A DNA stretch of 64,000 nt from Hydractinia symbiolongicarpus (GCF_029227915.1 NC_079880.1:30311501-30375500), one strand, 5' to 3'. Shown: positions 43,801 through 55,136, numbered from the stretch's first letter. Notes: generated from the sequence alone by a model not told the origin. Numbers and translations are program-made.

Positions 43801-46800
43801 AAGTCATCCCTGTTTGTTTCGCACATCTCTACATTTGCTTCCATATTTGTTTTGTCTTCTACCATCCTTATTTATTTTGCATATGGAATCCTGAAATGTT
43901 TTGCACTTCAAAAAGTCACCATTGATATCAAATAAATTAATTTGTTTAATTGGTAACTCAATGTTACCTTCCACACATCTTTCCCAGAAAATTTTTATAT
44001 GCCTTGCTATGGATGGAAGGTTGTCCCTTTTGAAGTGGCTCATTAGCGGTTCTTCATCCCTGACATTATCATCCTCCTCTCCATCATGAAATATTACTCG
44101 TTTTTTATCTTCATCCATGTGCCACCAAACACCAGCACCACAAACTAGAAAGTCTGCCAGTCTTTCTAAATGAGCTTGATATTTCCGTGTTGGTAGATTT
44201 ATATCAAAACTGCTTCTTTTCCCTCCATCTAAAATTTAACACGAGACTTTTGTGCTCATTAATTTCGTATAGGAAAAAAATGTGGATAATTGTTGTATAT
44301 ACACTATTTATGAAGGTTACAAATTTGAAGAACGTGTTTCAGATTCTTTTTTCAATTAAAGAAATTTTTCTGGATTTCATGATTTCGCAAAACAATTTAG
44401 CTTATTAAAATCTCACGATCGAAACTTTTTATTGACTGATTTGGGAAATTAAAAAAATAGCTTTTATGATATATATTACGCCTAATTAAAACTTACCAAC
44501 AATAGACTTGTAAAACATTGATATTTTAGAAGTGCTGGAAGATGTTTTACTTCTAGCATTCTTCATATTGAATTTTTGCTCTTCTTGAATGCGAACGATA
44601 CTATTATCACGTATAGACTCCAACGTTCTTGATGATGTTCCCAAGCTGATTTGATTTATTTTACTGAACAACTGCTCTTCATTTTCTGAATGTAAGGAGC
44701 TTGGAGCAACAATTCTTGACACCTCAGGCAGGTGAGCGGTCAGGGAATGAAAATATATGGCATAGAGTTTTTCTTTTGTTATTGTTTTTAGGTTATTTCC
44801 AAGTACAGACTGACATAACATTGCATGCTGAAAGGTCACATTATGTATGCGTAGAATAAATTTTAGTGATCTTTTTTGTGACTTCATGTAGGCTAAACGT
44901 ACTATCTCCATCAAAGTGTACAAAAGGTCTTCAATTTTGTTCCTGCAATTGTTTTTCATTGCTTAAACCACTATTGTTGACATTCGGTAGTCTGATCCTC
45001 TGATTTTATCTTTATAACCATATGTGGCATCCAAGGATTGTTGGAATATTTTATACTCCTTAGGTATTAAAATCTCAGGCAGGACATCCCACACATTTTT
45101 TATATGCCCCTTGCAGTCATGTAGTGGTTCAATTGGCATAACTTCGTATTCTTCAAGATTCAATGAAGCCATGGTATCATGCTCATTACCATAACAAAGA
45201 GCTGGAGCACGTGAGATTCCTTAACATAAAGAAAATAGTAAATATATGAATGACTCACTCAATTAAATAAATAAAACGGTTTCACATATATATATATGTG
45301 TTATGAATTTCACAACAAAATGAGTAAATTAACAAATAATTAATTAAATTTACTGACCTGCCAAATGATTTTTCAACAATAGTTCAAGATCTTTTTTATG
45401 TAGTTTTTCGTACGTTGATATGTTACGATCAAGATTTCTGTAATTAACTTCTAAGCTCAAAGCATCAACTTTGAGTTGTTGAAATGGGGATATCGCCTTG
45501 CATAATCTTCCAGCTGGTCCGGCAATAACCTACATAATGAGTACAAACGTTAAGAAATAATCATAAGGAATTAAGTTAATGCTAAATTAGTTTAGTTGAT
45601 ATTTAAGATTTTCCTGTGTTTTGCATTGCTTATTCAAAGTATATAGTGTATTATTTTAACTTGTATATAAATTGTAAATGGTGTACCTTTTGTCTTCTGT
45701 CTTCTAAAGACATTATATTATTGCTGTAAACATGTGCAATATCATTAAATCTGCTTTTCTTACATCCGCAAATGCATGGATGATTTCCTCCATGCAAATT
45801 GCCACTTTCATATTGTATCTCTGGATGGTCACCTATATATAAATCAAACTAATTATACATTTTTCATTCTAAAAATAGCATTAAGGGACTAATTTTTGTA
45901 AATAAAATTTTTTGATATTGCAACTTAAAATAAGTTGTTCCTAAAATTTTTTGATTGCTAATGCAAACTGTGGTGCTCCGAATCATTATCATTTTTGCAA
46001 TGTTTGCGAAATTCAGCTCACACAAAATTGTATTTTTTCTAGAAATTGTTACACATTATACTTAAAGAAACAAAAAAATAATTTAATTTTTAAACTTCAA
46101 TTTAAAAATGAAAATTATAAATATCAATATGATATACACAGTCTTCTAATTGCTTGAAAATTTTTATTCTAGCTAGTTACTTCTCTTAAGATACCTGTAT
46201 TTTGACTTATTTTTCCCCATTTAAATGTACTGTAGTAAAATAACACCCACCATGAAAAAACCTCATCACATCCACCAATCTTATGCCATTGACAATAATT
46301 TCCTCCGACATGGCTCTTATGTCACTAAGTCTTGTCTCTACATAGGACAGCTTTTCAGCAATACTATATTTAGCAAATCTAACTATGTATATTGATGGAC
46401 ATTCCACCAATTCTTGTACGTTATATGAAATGCCTTGTAAACAAATGTTAAATAAAGAAACATTTAAAATGCGTTTAAGAAGAAGCACAGTTTGATCTTA
46501 AGGTGTTCAATATTTTTGTTAGATATATTTTAGAAACAAAATGTCAATTCTGAATGTTTATTTTACAAAGTTCTAGCATAATCTCAGCCTAATGTTTTTC
46601 ATAAGACATTGAATTTAAAAATATATAAAACAACAATTTGTGTATTACCTGTTTTGGCAAACATTTCTTCATCAGTAAAAAATATTTCATCATCATACAC
46701 AACTTTGACAGTCAGCAGTAAATGTCCAGCATTGAGAATTGATGCATGGTCTGACCACAGTATAAGATATCTTGTTAAAGTTGAATATTTATTTCTCAAT

Positions 46801-49800
46801 ATACCCATTTGTTCATGTTCTAGAAAGATTTTCTTGCGTATTTCGCTCATTGAAATGCATCTACCAGAAACTGTAAACTCCTCTATTGATATTTGACCAT
46901 TTTTCATTACTATCTTTTTATACTTTTTTGGTTCAATTAAAGACCCAAGTAAGATCTCTCCTGATTCAATTTTTTTTAAAACTTCCTTCTTTATCTTTTC
47001 AAATGTGGGAGGCATTGGTAGTGAAACACCACTACCATCTGTAAAGTATATATATACATCTTTTTGGTACAGTATTATACATTTTACAATTTATAGAACA
47101 GTAGTATTACAAATTATAAAGTTCATAGAACAGTAGTAGAACAAAAGTAGTATATATACATTAGAATATTTAAAACTACAAATTTGTGTGATAAAAATAC
47201 AAAATTTATTAAAAAAAAGCTTTCAAAAATTGGAAAATCAGGAAAAAGCTGTTGTAATGTGTAAAACATTATTCTTTAGATTCTTACCTGGAAATTTTTC
47301 GTATTTACGACGCATTCGGTTTGGATTAACAAAGTTGTTGGTAAATTTCAATAAATCGATGCCATTGTTTTCCAGGTATTCTATGACAACCGTATTTCCA
47401 GTGGTGCCAGGAATGCCATACTTTCGTGCCAATTCAGAATAATTTATCTAAAATTTATAAAAATTATCCGTGTGTTAATGGATATTGTAAGTACTGTTTA
47501 CAGAATATTATATTCGTAACTACCCTTGAACCATCTTCCATATGCTTTACTTCTTCTAACAGTGCATTTTTGTCAAAATTAATTTTTTTCGTGTCTGGAC
47601 TATGCCTCTTTTTCTTCATTGGTGTATCATCTGTTTGAGATTGCAGTGATTGTTTTTTTCCTAAAAAGATGTTTATTTGTTTGTTTGTTTGTTTGTTTGT
47701 TTAATTTGGTTTGTTTATTATTATGTTTTAAACATTTTTTTAGTTCTTTCATTCCTGCTAAAAAGTGTGTAACGTTTGTTAAAAATCATACAGCCCAGTA
47801 TAGTTCTAACTTGTTCTAAAATTAGTTTTACATATGTTGGAAACAGTTGCTGTACATATATTTATAGATGTATATATATATATATAAAATATGTATTTAT
47901 AACATTGCTCTATTATTGGATAAAAAATAAATAAATTTGTTCTTACCAATCATTCTTTCAACTGCTTTTTCTTTATTCTCAAAATACTGAATGGATCTTG
48001 ATTTTTTGTAGGTAGATTTGGACTGTCTGATTCCCAAAATCGTATCCATGACTTTGCCTTGACCAAAACATTTTTTTTCCAGGCATTTTTTAATTTTTGT
48101 ATTTTTTTGCCTTAACTCTCTTTTCTTTTCGCAATTTGTTTTTACTTCCGCAACGTTAGCTGATTTCACTTTCGTCAAAATTTTAGTAAACGGTGTATCA
48201 AATATTTTATCCCATTTGTCATTGACACTGTCAAGAACAAACTCGGCTGCTCCTTTCATATATGAAATGTCATTTTTTGTGTGCGGAATTTCGAGAGTAA
48301 TATTTATTGGTGTATCTGGTGTATTTGTGATATCAGCTAAGGGTGTTTTTAACCGATTAGGTTTTTTGCGTCTGTGTGTTGTTGAAATTGGAAATGTATT
48401 TATATCGGCTTTAAGTGAACTGCATCCTACACATTCGTGCGTTGTATGATATTTTTGCTTGTCACTGTCCAGCTTTAACCACTTTTCTCTTGAAAACTCC
48501 TCCAGGTACTTACACCTTTTTTTGCCCATCCATTTAAATTTTCTGACAAATGCATTAAGCTCGCCGGCCTTTCTGTTAAAGTATTCCTTAGTTATTGATT
48601 GATGCGGAAACATAGCCAAAAAATTATTAAAACGTACATCTTTGTTGCGATAACTAATACTTTGAGTACTGCGTATTACTTCAGCTCTCATAAACGCACA
48701 TAGAAAAAAAGTTCCCATACTGCAGTAATTGTTCGGCAAAAATAATGTTTATATATTTTTAATTTTCGCGCTTCTGTTAACATTACGGAAAAACTCGACG
48801 TATTCTGTCGACACTGTCGTCAAATGTTGACGAAAATGCCCTATTTTGACGAAGTATTTGAAAAACTGTCGGAAATCAGTGTTCTCACTATGCGCAGGCA
48901 ACCTGTAAATATTTTATCTGTCACAATTCGTGCCTGATATGTCAGTGACTAACAAAAAAGCTGTTAAAAATTTCCGGGAGCCGTATTTTTGAATAAATTC
49001 AATTAAAACGAACCGACAAGGAAACTTGAAATCGACGCTGTGACGTCATTTTTTAGTTTATAATATTTTAACAGCTTTTTTTAAGAACAGTCCATCAAAA
49101 GCTACGTTTTAGCCTAAAAACCGACATGAAAAGTTCTTTCCCCATAGTGAGATCACTACATTGGCCTGTTAGGGACTGTCCGTAAGTTGCCCGAGATAGC
49201 TACTATTTGCAAAAATAAAACCCACGAAAAAATTAAGAAATATCATTAATTCGTGGAAATTTGAAAGTACATGTATGGCTAGACATCCAAAACTGAAAAA
49301 TATTTTTTAGTTTTGTACAAACTAAGCAAAAAAGGTAGCTAGTAGCTAAGCCTCCCAATCTTTTTGAAATTTCCTCCCAGGACCTAATTTTTCTGTCTTT
49401 GTCTTTGTATTCTGTTGAGTACACTTTCCATATGCACGAGTACTCTGGCATTAGGTTTACTAACCTTTCATGAACAGAGAGTTCTTCACGTTCTTCTTCA
49501 CAAGTAGATTTATCAGCAAGATCTTGCTGCTGTTCTGAGTCATCAGCATTCTCTTGGGCACTTGGAACTGAAGGACTTGCAATGCCAGAAACAATGCCAG
49601 GACTTATAATGCCAGAAAAGCGTTGTTGAAAACAAGATGCAGGTGATGGAAGGGGAGATGTAACTGTGGCACTAGCTGCTGGTGCTGGAGGGATCATCAC
49701 AGCAGAACGAACAGGATATCGCACACGTATCTGCGGTGTTCTTGGTTGTCCAATGCTACAAATTCTCTGTTGTCGCTTCACATGCTCAAAAAATAACTTG

Positions 49801-49859
49801 TTTCTTATAATCATTTCGTCTTCCCTTGAAGTTTCATCACTACTAGTGTTGTTTGCCAT
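37826..49859 (-). CDS. Harbinger MADF/BESS partner protein, split by an 11-kb intron
   Basis: Exon 1 (49859-49352) begins MANNTSSDETSRED, contains a proline-rich low-complexity stretch, then the first half of a MADF domain (ELSVHERLVNLMPEYSCIW, YKDKDRKIRSWEEISKRLG). Exon 2 (38301-37826) completes it (VEYLKKEWEKLRDNYRKCL, KLPTCNFFAELDFLKDV). It ends with a BESS-like motif (FLLSFVHTLKELSNRK). The junction is phase 1 and restores the MADF fold exactly; total 327 aa. Acceptor TTTATTTAAG is normal; the donor reads GGGAG|GC, a GC donor or a mutated GT. The intron holds an entire second transposon. MADF binds element DNA and BESS mediates protein contacts. Confidence 0.85.
38701..41904 (-). CDS. Zn-finger / reverse transcriptase / RLE polyprotein, intact
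   Basis: 1067 codons without interruption. A C2HC finger at residues 57-77 (CTHCEKKC ... HLKAC) probably binds target DNA. RT follows: GLAGPSGMNSDGWRR, motif A LLVDATNAFNSLNR, motif B EGTTQGDPFAMPAYA, motif C CAYADDLGGAG (all catalytic Asp present). A cysteine motif CVCGKRF ... CIKGGYIHQRHDELRD comes next. The C-terminal endonuclease is of PD-(D/E)xK type: LDISVRGFWQRGQRAFFDVRV with candidate Asp residues, then VLEVEHGSFTPLIF. This gag-less, single-ORF layout with N-terminal finger and C-terminal RLE is that of the R2/NeSL-type non-LTR group. Clade not assigned. It performs target-primed reverse transcription. Confidence 0.92.
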   Translation of the reverse strand: MDGMIKRLFYNDQPPPQDNDSEERKISLGENSMVEKGNQSSGNTAIPNTKWFENYNCTHCEKKCKSSSGLKLHLKACKRNLVIKNPENTRKIKEVIAGVSLTETSKKENIKLKSTTQSSGVKTLENHYETTVINRNQAQIKIWGDHMLDDVIQIFNATYDEVVHWRRKLFLLPTGEAGKRYITETIRLIEIWNQQVDLLKGISIKAVMTMPMLLLQKPSYKSKAKDHSECLNRRLNLWVEGRFDDLMRESRTIQSKIPKPNSLNTPEQCAKNFAKLMLQGKIHAALRLLDDKMSGGVLDLTDETLQELRLKHPNPVDADESVLLKGEIPFIDPAIYNNIDETTILKAALRTKGLAGPSGMNSDGWRRILVSKNFGKIGVELRSSLARFAKNLCATAFDHTEGNSLEAYIACRLIPLDKKPGVRPIGVGEVLRRVIGKSIISVIKPEILESAGSLQLCAGLPSGCEAAAHAMTTIFEEEGTDALLLVDATNAFNSLNRKVLLHNIRYICPAMSTYIQNCYSSPSRLFVMGGKEILSAEGTTQGDPFAMPAYAVGIVPLLPLLKNDVEDRKLNITHCAYADDLGGAGKIFELRKWWDKVEHYGPLFGYYPKATKSWLIVKDEHKLVADDVFSDTKINITTVGNKYFGSFIGTQDEKEKYIIGLVNEWIVQIKKLATIALFQPHAAYAAYISGFQHKFNYFIRTLGDMSKYIKVLDDVIDNTLIPALTEGHKCTENERILLSLPIRYGGMGIVILVESSKREHENSVEMTKQLAERIKLQQTSYKLDKQLHNNIKSKILKQIQMLHNEKLKEIRQRMTNEQLRANDLATMKGASSWFSALPIKSENYALNKREFYDAIRMRYRWDLKLLPTICVCGKRFTIDLPMSCIKGGYIHQRHDELRDTLAKISEEISNDVETEPHLQQLTGEKLSNSANSTDEARLDISVRGFWQRGQRAFFDVRVFNPFALTYLNQKLPNAFKSNENIKKRAYGQRVLEVEHGSFTPLIFTPYGGSSRETEHFIPTLSHKVAEKRNLEQSTVTNWLRTKLSFCLLRSAILCIRGSRNTKRRLIK
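41905..42388 (-). other. 5' UTR of the RLE retroelement with a duplicated motif
   Basis: On the minus strand the motif CTCCT(C/T)ATCGGGG followed by CCT(C/T)T occurs twice, about 120 bp apart (plus-strand 41972-41990 and 42094-42112). It could be a promoter duplicate or a folded RNA such as a self-cleaving 5' end; not resolved. No ORF. Confidence 0.5.
42404..43301. other. Non-coding part of the nested transposon
   Basis: AT-rich, with a GCTAGCTA/ATAGCTATAG-rich stretch at 42600-42660. A GGTGCAAATCCC fragment near 42750 recalls a tRNA T arm but lacks a partner structure. No gene. Confidence 0.5.
43302..48739 (-). pseudogene. Nine-exon transposon gene of unassigned family
   Basis: Exons (minus): 48739-47947, 47660-47524, 47447-47288, 47038-46649, 46433-46251, 45832-45687, 45529-45358, 45219-44497, 44228-43302. 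Every boundary has GT/AG and all phases join in frame. Exon 1 is basic and lysine-rich; a CVGCSSL motif lies midway. Exon 3 looks like a helix-turn-helix (YSELARKYGIPGTTGN). Exon 4 has LWSDHASILNAGHLLLTV with an Asp and a His. Exons 5-6 join to VMRFFHGDHPEIQYESGNLH and a GGNHPCICGC cluster. Exon 8 has EYEVMPIEPLHDCKGHIKN. Defects are a TAA at 44960-44962 and frameshifts in exon 9 near 43860-43750 and near 43530. Probably the transposase of the TATCTCGGG element; related proteins are common in cnidarians but I cannot name the superfamily. Confidence 0.75.
47680..47704. repeat. (TTTG)n microsatellite
   Basis: Six tandem TTTG units within intron 1 of the nine-exon gene. Confidence 0.9.
48740..49180. 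other. 5' non-coding end of the nested transposon
   Basis: Upstream region of the nine-exon gene and likely promoter; GTCGAC and GACG-rich around 48790-48860. No ORF. Confidence 0.5.
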
Positions 49860-50108
49860 TTTGTTGTTTGTTTACTCTACATTCAGCAATTTCAGCTACC
49901 ATTTTTGTCCAATTTAAGTCGATTTGATTGGTTGAAAATATTTTTTCCGCCGTAAAGAAAAAAAAAGTTGAAAATTTTTAACTTTTATTTTTGTTCCAAC
50001 TTTTCCAGCGGCAAAAAAGAACCACCTCTGTTTTGATATACTGCGCATGTGCAATTCGGAATTTTTTCTTTTCCGAGGAAAATTTTCCTGAGTGGAAACG
50101 GGCCTTAA

Positions 50109-50560
50109 GTCACAAAATTGACTTAGTTGTATAAAGAACTCCATTCCAGCGAATGAACAAAACACGACAAAGCAAATTATATTGTATCATGGCCAGTTAA
50201 ATTATACAATAATTATACATGTTTTATGCAATAAATTATTTAAGACTTTGTTTTTATAATTTTAATTAACAGTGAATAAAAAACTATACCTTTCTTAAAT
50301 GGCAACATTACACCTTTTTTTGAAGTCATACAACTTTACTTTTTTACGATTTTTTTTTATTTCATTCCAATCTTTGACATACACTATACCAATCATTCTT
50401 GAATCGATGGACATTGAATTATTGTTCGCTTTGTAAAAAAAAGCATCAAACCATTTCATTTATAAAGAACATCCCCTATCCTGCAAATATTTCCGCCGAT
50501 ACATTGGAATTCAACGTTTTGTGGTTTATCTGACAAAACCGAGACAAAATTTATTATAGG
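50109..50560. other. AT-rich non-coding flank
   Basis: Right flank of the Harbinger element. No gene or repeat recognised. Confidence 0.5.
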
Positions 50561-51020
50561 ACAAGTGATAACCCAAACATCTTTATTATGATTTGTGCAA
50601 TAGGTCTGTAAAACATGTCTGCTTGTGGCTGAACCCCCTTACCCTGTCAACCTTATTCTGCACTTTTGCTAACCCACGTAGACCCCGACTCCTAAGGTGC
50701 GGAAATCCTTAATGGATCACCCCCAGTCACACGATTTGGACAATGTAGGACAGATGAAAGCTGCATCTATTGAAAAGAAATGATGCTTAGTTTTTAAATC
50801 TGTTCTCGGAACTCTTTTGAGGTCTCTGGCGCCTTGGTTCAGAAATATAAGTGGAGACTTTTGCAACCTTTACAGAAGTCCTGGCCCAACCTTTGGCTAT
50901 TTGCCCAATTTTTGTTCATGGCAATTAAATTCTTGGAAAAAGGAAGAATTATTTTATTTTATCTGAACTTGTTCTTTGAAGGACCAAAACCTCTAGTTTA
51001 AAACTTCATTTGCATAAAAA
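50560..51020 (+). repeat. Diverged 3'-UTR-like repeat
   Basis: Shares the plan of the USP-element UTR: a CTTAATGGATCACCCCCAGT-like module, GAGGTCTCTGGCGCC, TTCAGAAATATAAGTGGAGAC and TTCTTTGAAGGACCAAAACCTCTAG. Strongly diverged. Confidence 0.45.
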
Positions 51021-52432
51021 CAAGAAATCTTCGATACAATTTTACAAATAGATAACGCTGATAGATTTTTTTAAATTTATAGGGCTGTCAGCATAAAAGA
51101 CAGAATTTTAACAAGATTTAACTTTTTATCGTTCAGTAAACGTTATAGAATAAGAATTATAGCTGCTTAACTCAGCGACCAAAAAGAAACTTATCCATTA
51201 AAATTTTACAAATACATTTAATAACAGCAGTAAGAGAGAGATTTTTTGTAACGTTTTATAAATTAAAACATCGTAGTTAAAGTATTACCTGGCATAACAT
51301 TCTATAGCACAAAATAGTGGCCCTGTATTAAAGAAGTCTTAATTCCGAAACGGATTTATATCATTGAGATTTGCGTGAAACGTGTCTGAATACGTACGTT
51401 TTAATCTAGTTTTTTTTCGTATTAGCACAAAAAATACGGATTTAAACGGCATTTTTTAATTCAATATTATAGCAGTATTTAAGTTGATTATTATACCGTA
51501 TTGGGACTATGCAAATGCGGACGTAACTATCCTCCCGTATTTAACGTGAATACTGGCGTATGTGATCATATCCAAATGAATACGGAAGTTAACAGACTAC
51601 ATGTATTCTTATAGAAGTGTTAAACTACTTATACCACATAATAAATATCCGCATTTTTACTTATTCAACAAAATTACAATCTGCATTTCTTACCAGCCTA
51701 GACTTTCGTTGATTCTCAACATGTATTATCTCACCATTGATTCTCGAGGCCAGCGCAAACTGATCAAACGTTTCATCAAACATTATATTTCTATGTTTGA
51801 TGGAATTTTTGAAGAATAATAGAATGTATGATAGAGTTTACCTACTTTAACACGTCAATGGTATAGTCATAAAAAGGAAGGATATTTCTACGTTTATTAT
51901 ACATGTCAATTTGTTACGCCAAGGATCAGGACAGTAGGTCTAAATCACATGTAACTTATTCAACTTTCGCCGTAAAATCTTTATACTTGTACATATTTTT
52001 TAAAAAGTTTCTTTATTTCTTTGAATTTAAAAATAGTAAATAAAAAAGGTAATGTACATTTAGATGAAAAAAGTAATATATACACATTTACACATGTTAA
52101 TATTAGTTATACAGCTCCGTTTGCACTGTTACTTATTGACTGTACGTTTTCATCGTTGTTCAGACTATTCTGATTATCAAATTCTAAGCAATGAATGTTA
52201 TGTTCCTTTTCTGAGGGTTCTCCATAGACTATAACAATACGAAGCGCAGCATCACATTTTTAGATTAAATCTGTCGTTGATTCTTCACGCCGCGGAAGAC
52301 GCGGAAAATCTGACCATTCTCGTCTGCCTCCTCATCTGACATCGCTCAGGCATTAAGTTTTTTGGTACTGTTCAAGGTTATTTGGCCTTTTGAATTAAGG
52401 CTATTCACTTTATAATAAGATTTAATGATTTT
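51021..52432. other. AT-rich non-coding region
   Basis: Scattered short ORFs without recognisable motifs. A GC-rich CGCCGCGGAAGACGCGG patch lies near 52290. Nothing else seen. Confidence 0.45.
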
Positions 52433-52745
52433 ATGTACTCCTTGATTCAGTTTGAATCGGTTGTTTTTATTGTTTCTCATTGTAGCTGTTGTTCATCATT
52501 GTTTTGTATAATGTCTTCTGTGAACAAGTATTTGTATTCGAAGTTTGATCTTTTTTGTTCTTGTGTACTGTATTACTTTTATGTTAATCAAAGTGGTCAA
52601 TGCAAATTTCGCCAAATCCTTGCAACATCCTTGATTTTGGATTAATTCGGAATCTTTAGAGGGTACAACCTCTACATAGACGTAACCAACTGTCCTTAGA
52701 CAAGTATTATCATTATAGCTTGCTGTTTTGTCACTTCATCATCAA
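52433..52745 (+). repeat. Structured 3'-UTR-like repeat, family 2 copy d (partial)
   Basis: Contains GTCAATGCAAATTTCGCCAA, the TTTAGAGGGTACAACCTCTA hairpin, CCTTAGACAAGTATTATCATT and the TTTTGTCACTTCATCATC end. It matches the final parts of 22654-23395. Confidence 0.6.
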
Positions 52746-53438
52746 TTGATTATCCTCCTTCTGTTTTTGTACCTTATGTTAGTCTATAAGGTCAATGTAT
52801 ATTTTGTCCATTGTTCCTTGTAATAAAGAAAATTAGTTGCGGCGTGACGTACGTGCGCAGGCAAAAATATAAAGAACAGACTGCAACGACTGAAGATATG
52901 AAGTAAAAAAACAAAGAAGCTAAAATTAGAAGGTAGTATTGAGAAAACAACCATTTTAGTGTATTTTTGAACTTGTATTTTTTCAAATCTAAAAAATTAA
53001 CGTAAATAGCATTATGTGATCCTTCTTTTGTTTTAAGTTATGATGCGTGCGCATATACGAAACTTTGTAAACATTTGCAACGCATCTGTAAGTAAAAGGT
53101 GTAAATCGATATTTCGTGCTTTTTCCTAAGTAAGAATCAGTCTCAACGCTCCTTAGTGGTTATTGTCACTCATTACTGCTGTTTTTGGAGCAATAACGAG
53201 CACTAAGGCTTAGTGCTGTTATCAAAAATCTTTGATAGAAGCATTAAGATTATAGTGCTCGTTTCATTGTTTTCTTCTGAAGTCAAACGTGCCGACATTA
53301 GCGCAGAAGAATTTTGTGCAGAACATGATTTCCAAATGACGAAATAGATTGTGAATACGCCTTTTCATAAATTATTGCGCAATAGTATGCCTCGTATTGA
53401 AAACGAGACAAGCGGTGCTAAACTTTTTTGTAAACAAA

Positions 53439-54740
53439 ATGTCGGAGGGGAGTACGAAGAAAAAACATAAAAGATCTCAAGTAAATCAATGTGCTGCCTG
53501 GGGATGCAATAATGGTAGCCTGATTGAATTTGAAAATGAATTAATATCTTCAGCAAAAGAAAAGCTCCTGTTAACAGACCATCTCCTCGAAAAAATTAAG
53601 AGAAACATCCACTCTAATTCCTGATGAGACTGAGATAGGGGATGATTCCACTGAATTTGTAGCTGAGCCAAACTTTATTATGAGGGAGGAACCAGACGCA
53701 ATTTTTTTGTTAAAGGAAGTTGAAAAGCTTACAGAAGAAAAAAGGAGTTTGTGTAAAGAGATAGAACTGTTGAAACACAAACTCATGGAAAAAATTTCTA
53801 CAGTTAAAATTAAATTCGTCAAAAAATGTTTTGTCGAAATTTGTTTACATGTAAACATTACACTGGCATACCAAACGTCAAAGTGTTTAAAGAATTATTA
53901 ATTTTTTTAAACCCAGGACAAAATGTAGAAAATGTTATTCCTTACAATAATCAAGATGTCAAAATTCTAGTGATAGAAGTAGACCATGTATGCTGTCCCC
54001 TCTGGAAAGTTTTTAAATTACCCTTGTTAGAATGCGAAGAAACCTTGATGTTTGCCATTTATCATATTTGTTTGAAGTGTCTGAAGATACTGTAACAAAT
54101 ACTTTTCAAACGTGGGTAAATTATATATGTATGTTAAGCTAGGAACAATATGCATTTGGCCTTCCCGCAGTCAAGTTCAAGAAAATATGCCAGCTAGTAT
54201 GAAAGAAAGATTTGCAAACGTACGATGCATTATAGATTGTGTAAAGTTTAAAATTGCAGTGCCTTCATCTTTATATTTACACAAAATGATGTACTCAGAA
54301 TACAAAAGTCACACCATTGTTAAAGTACTTGTTGGCATTGCTCCTGGTGGAAGTTTCACATTTATATCGAGTGCCTATCCCGGTAGCATCTCAGATAAAG
54401 ATATTGTTGTCAAAAGTGGTTATTATTTCCAGAACTTTGGCAGGCAGGAGATGCTATTATGGCTGATCGAGGTTTTTTGATAGAGGACTATGTAACACCT
54501 CTTGGTGTGGAATTAATTATGCCATCATTTTTGAAAGGACGCGAGCAATTTTCAGAGTCTGAAGTAGTCAAAAGTCAACAAATAGCATCAGAAAGAATTC
54601 ATGTGGAAAAAATGATTCAACGACTCAAATGTTTTCGAATATTCGATCGAGTTATTCCAGTAAACATGTTGAACTCCCTGAATCAAATTATTTCGGTATG
54701 TGGTATTCTCACAAATTTTCAAGACCCTATTTTAAAGTAA
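53439..54740 (+). pseudogene. ISL2EU/IS4EU-like THAP transposase
   Basis: Starts MSEGSTKKKHKRSQ with the beginning of a THAP finger (CAAWGCNNG) that is cut short. A coiled region (LKEVEKLTEEKRSLCKE), a Y.TG.(P)N helix-turn-helix-like block near 53860, then a DDE_Tnp_4-type core follow. Its catalytic blocks are RCIIDCVKFKI (first Asp), IMADRGFLI frame (second Asp, about 54460) and ASERIHVEKMIQRLKCFRI (Glu). GSISDKDIVVKSG is a conserved block. Frameshifts near 53625, 53830, 54095 and 54455 inactivate it. A YqaJ remnant lies 0.4 kb downstream in opposite orientation, which fits ISL2EU. Confidence 0.8.
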
Positions 54741-55136
54741 ACAAACAACTTGAAACTGAAGCAATGTTTTAAATTAAAAATATTTACAAAAAGAGTGATA
54801 TATATATACATTACAAATATATACAGGTCTTATTTTACATCAATTTGTCCTGATCTTTCTTTATGATTTGTGGTAGCATAAATGTAAAGAAAACTGTAAA
54901 ATGTTTTTTTTTTTGTAGTTCTTGCCAGTATTTCATGTCAAATGGCACTCTGTCGATTACAAGTCCTTTTGAGGTATAAAAAATAAAATCACACCATGTT
55001 TGACATGTGATAGCATTTGTATCTGATTGTAATCTGTGTGATCTTTACTTATTTTGATATTTTCTGTATTGCTGTCATAGAGAATGCAAGGGTTTTTCGC
55101 CACGGAACAAACTAACGTTGGATCTATGTATCTGTA
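54741..55136. other. Intergenic segment between transposase and YqaJ remnant
   Basis: AT-rich, with an extended T run near 54907. No gene seen. Confidence 0.45.

Larger units (their letters stand above)
38331..49198 (-). mobile_element. Nested 10.9-kb DNA transposon, superfamily unassigned
   Basis: Eighteen-bp inverted repeats TATCTCGGGCAACTTACG (38331-38348) and its complement (49181-49198) bound it inside the Harbinger MADF intron. Its single gene is on the minus strand (48739-43302). A 2-bp TA or AT duplication is possible but cannot be separated from the repeat ends. Excising it leaves an intron of about 180 bp. Confidence 0.75.
36399..50105. mobile_element. 13.7-kb PIF/Harbinger element (host of two nested elements)
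   Basis: Terminal inverted repeats AGGCCCGTTTCCACTC are exact for 16 bp at both ends and are flanked by the 3-bp duplication TAA (36396-36398 and 50106-50108), the hallmark of PIF/Harbinger. It contains the family's two genes: transposase (36508-37773, +) and a DNA-binding MADF partner (minus, exons at 49352-49859 and 37826-38301). Without the nested transposon it would be about 2.8 kb, a usual size. Confidence 0.93.
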
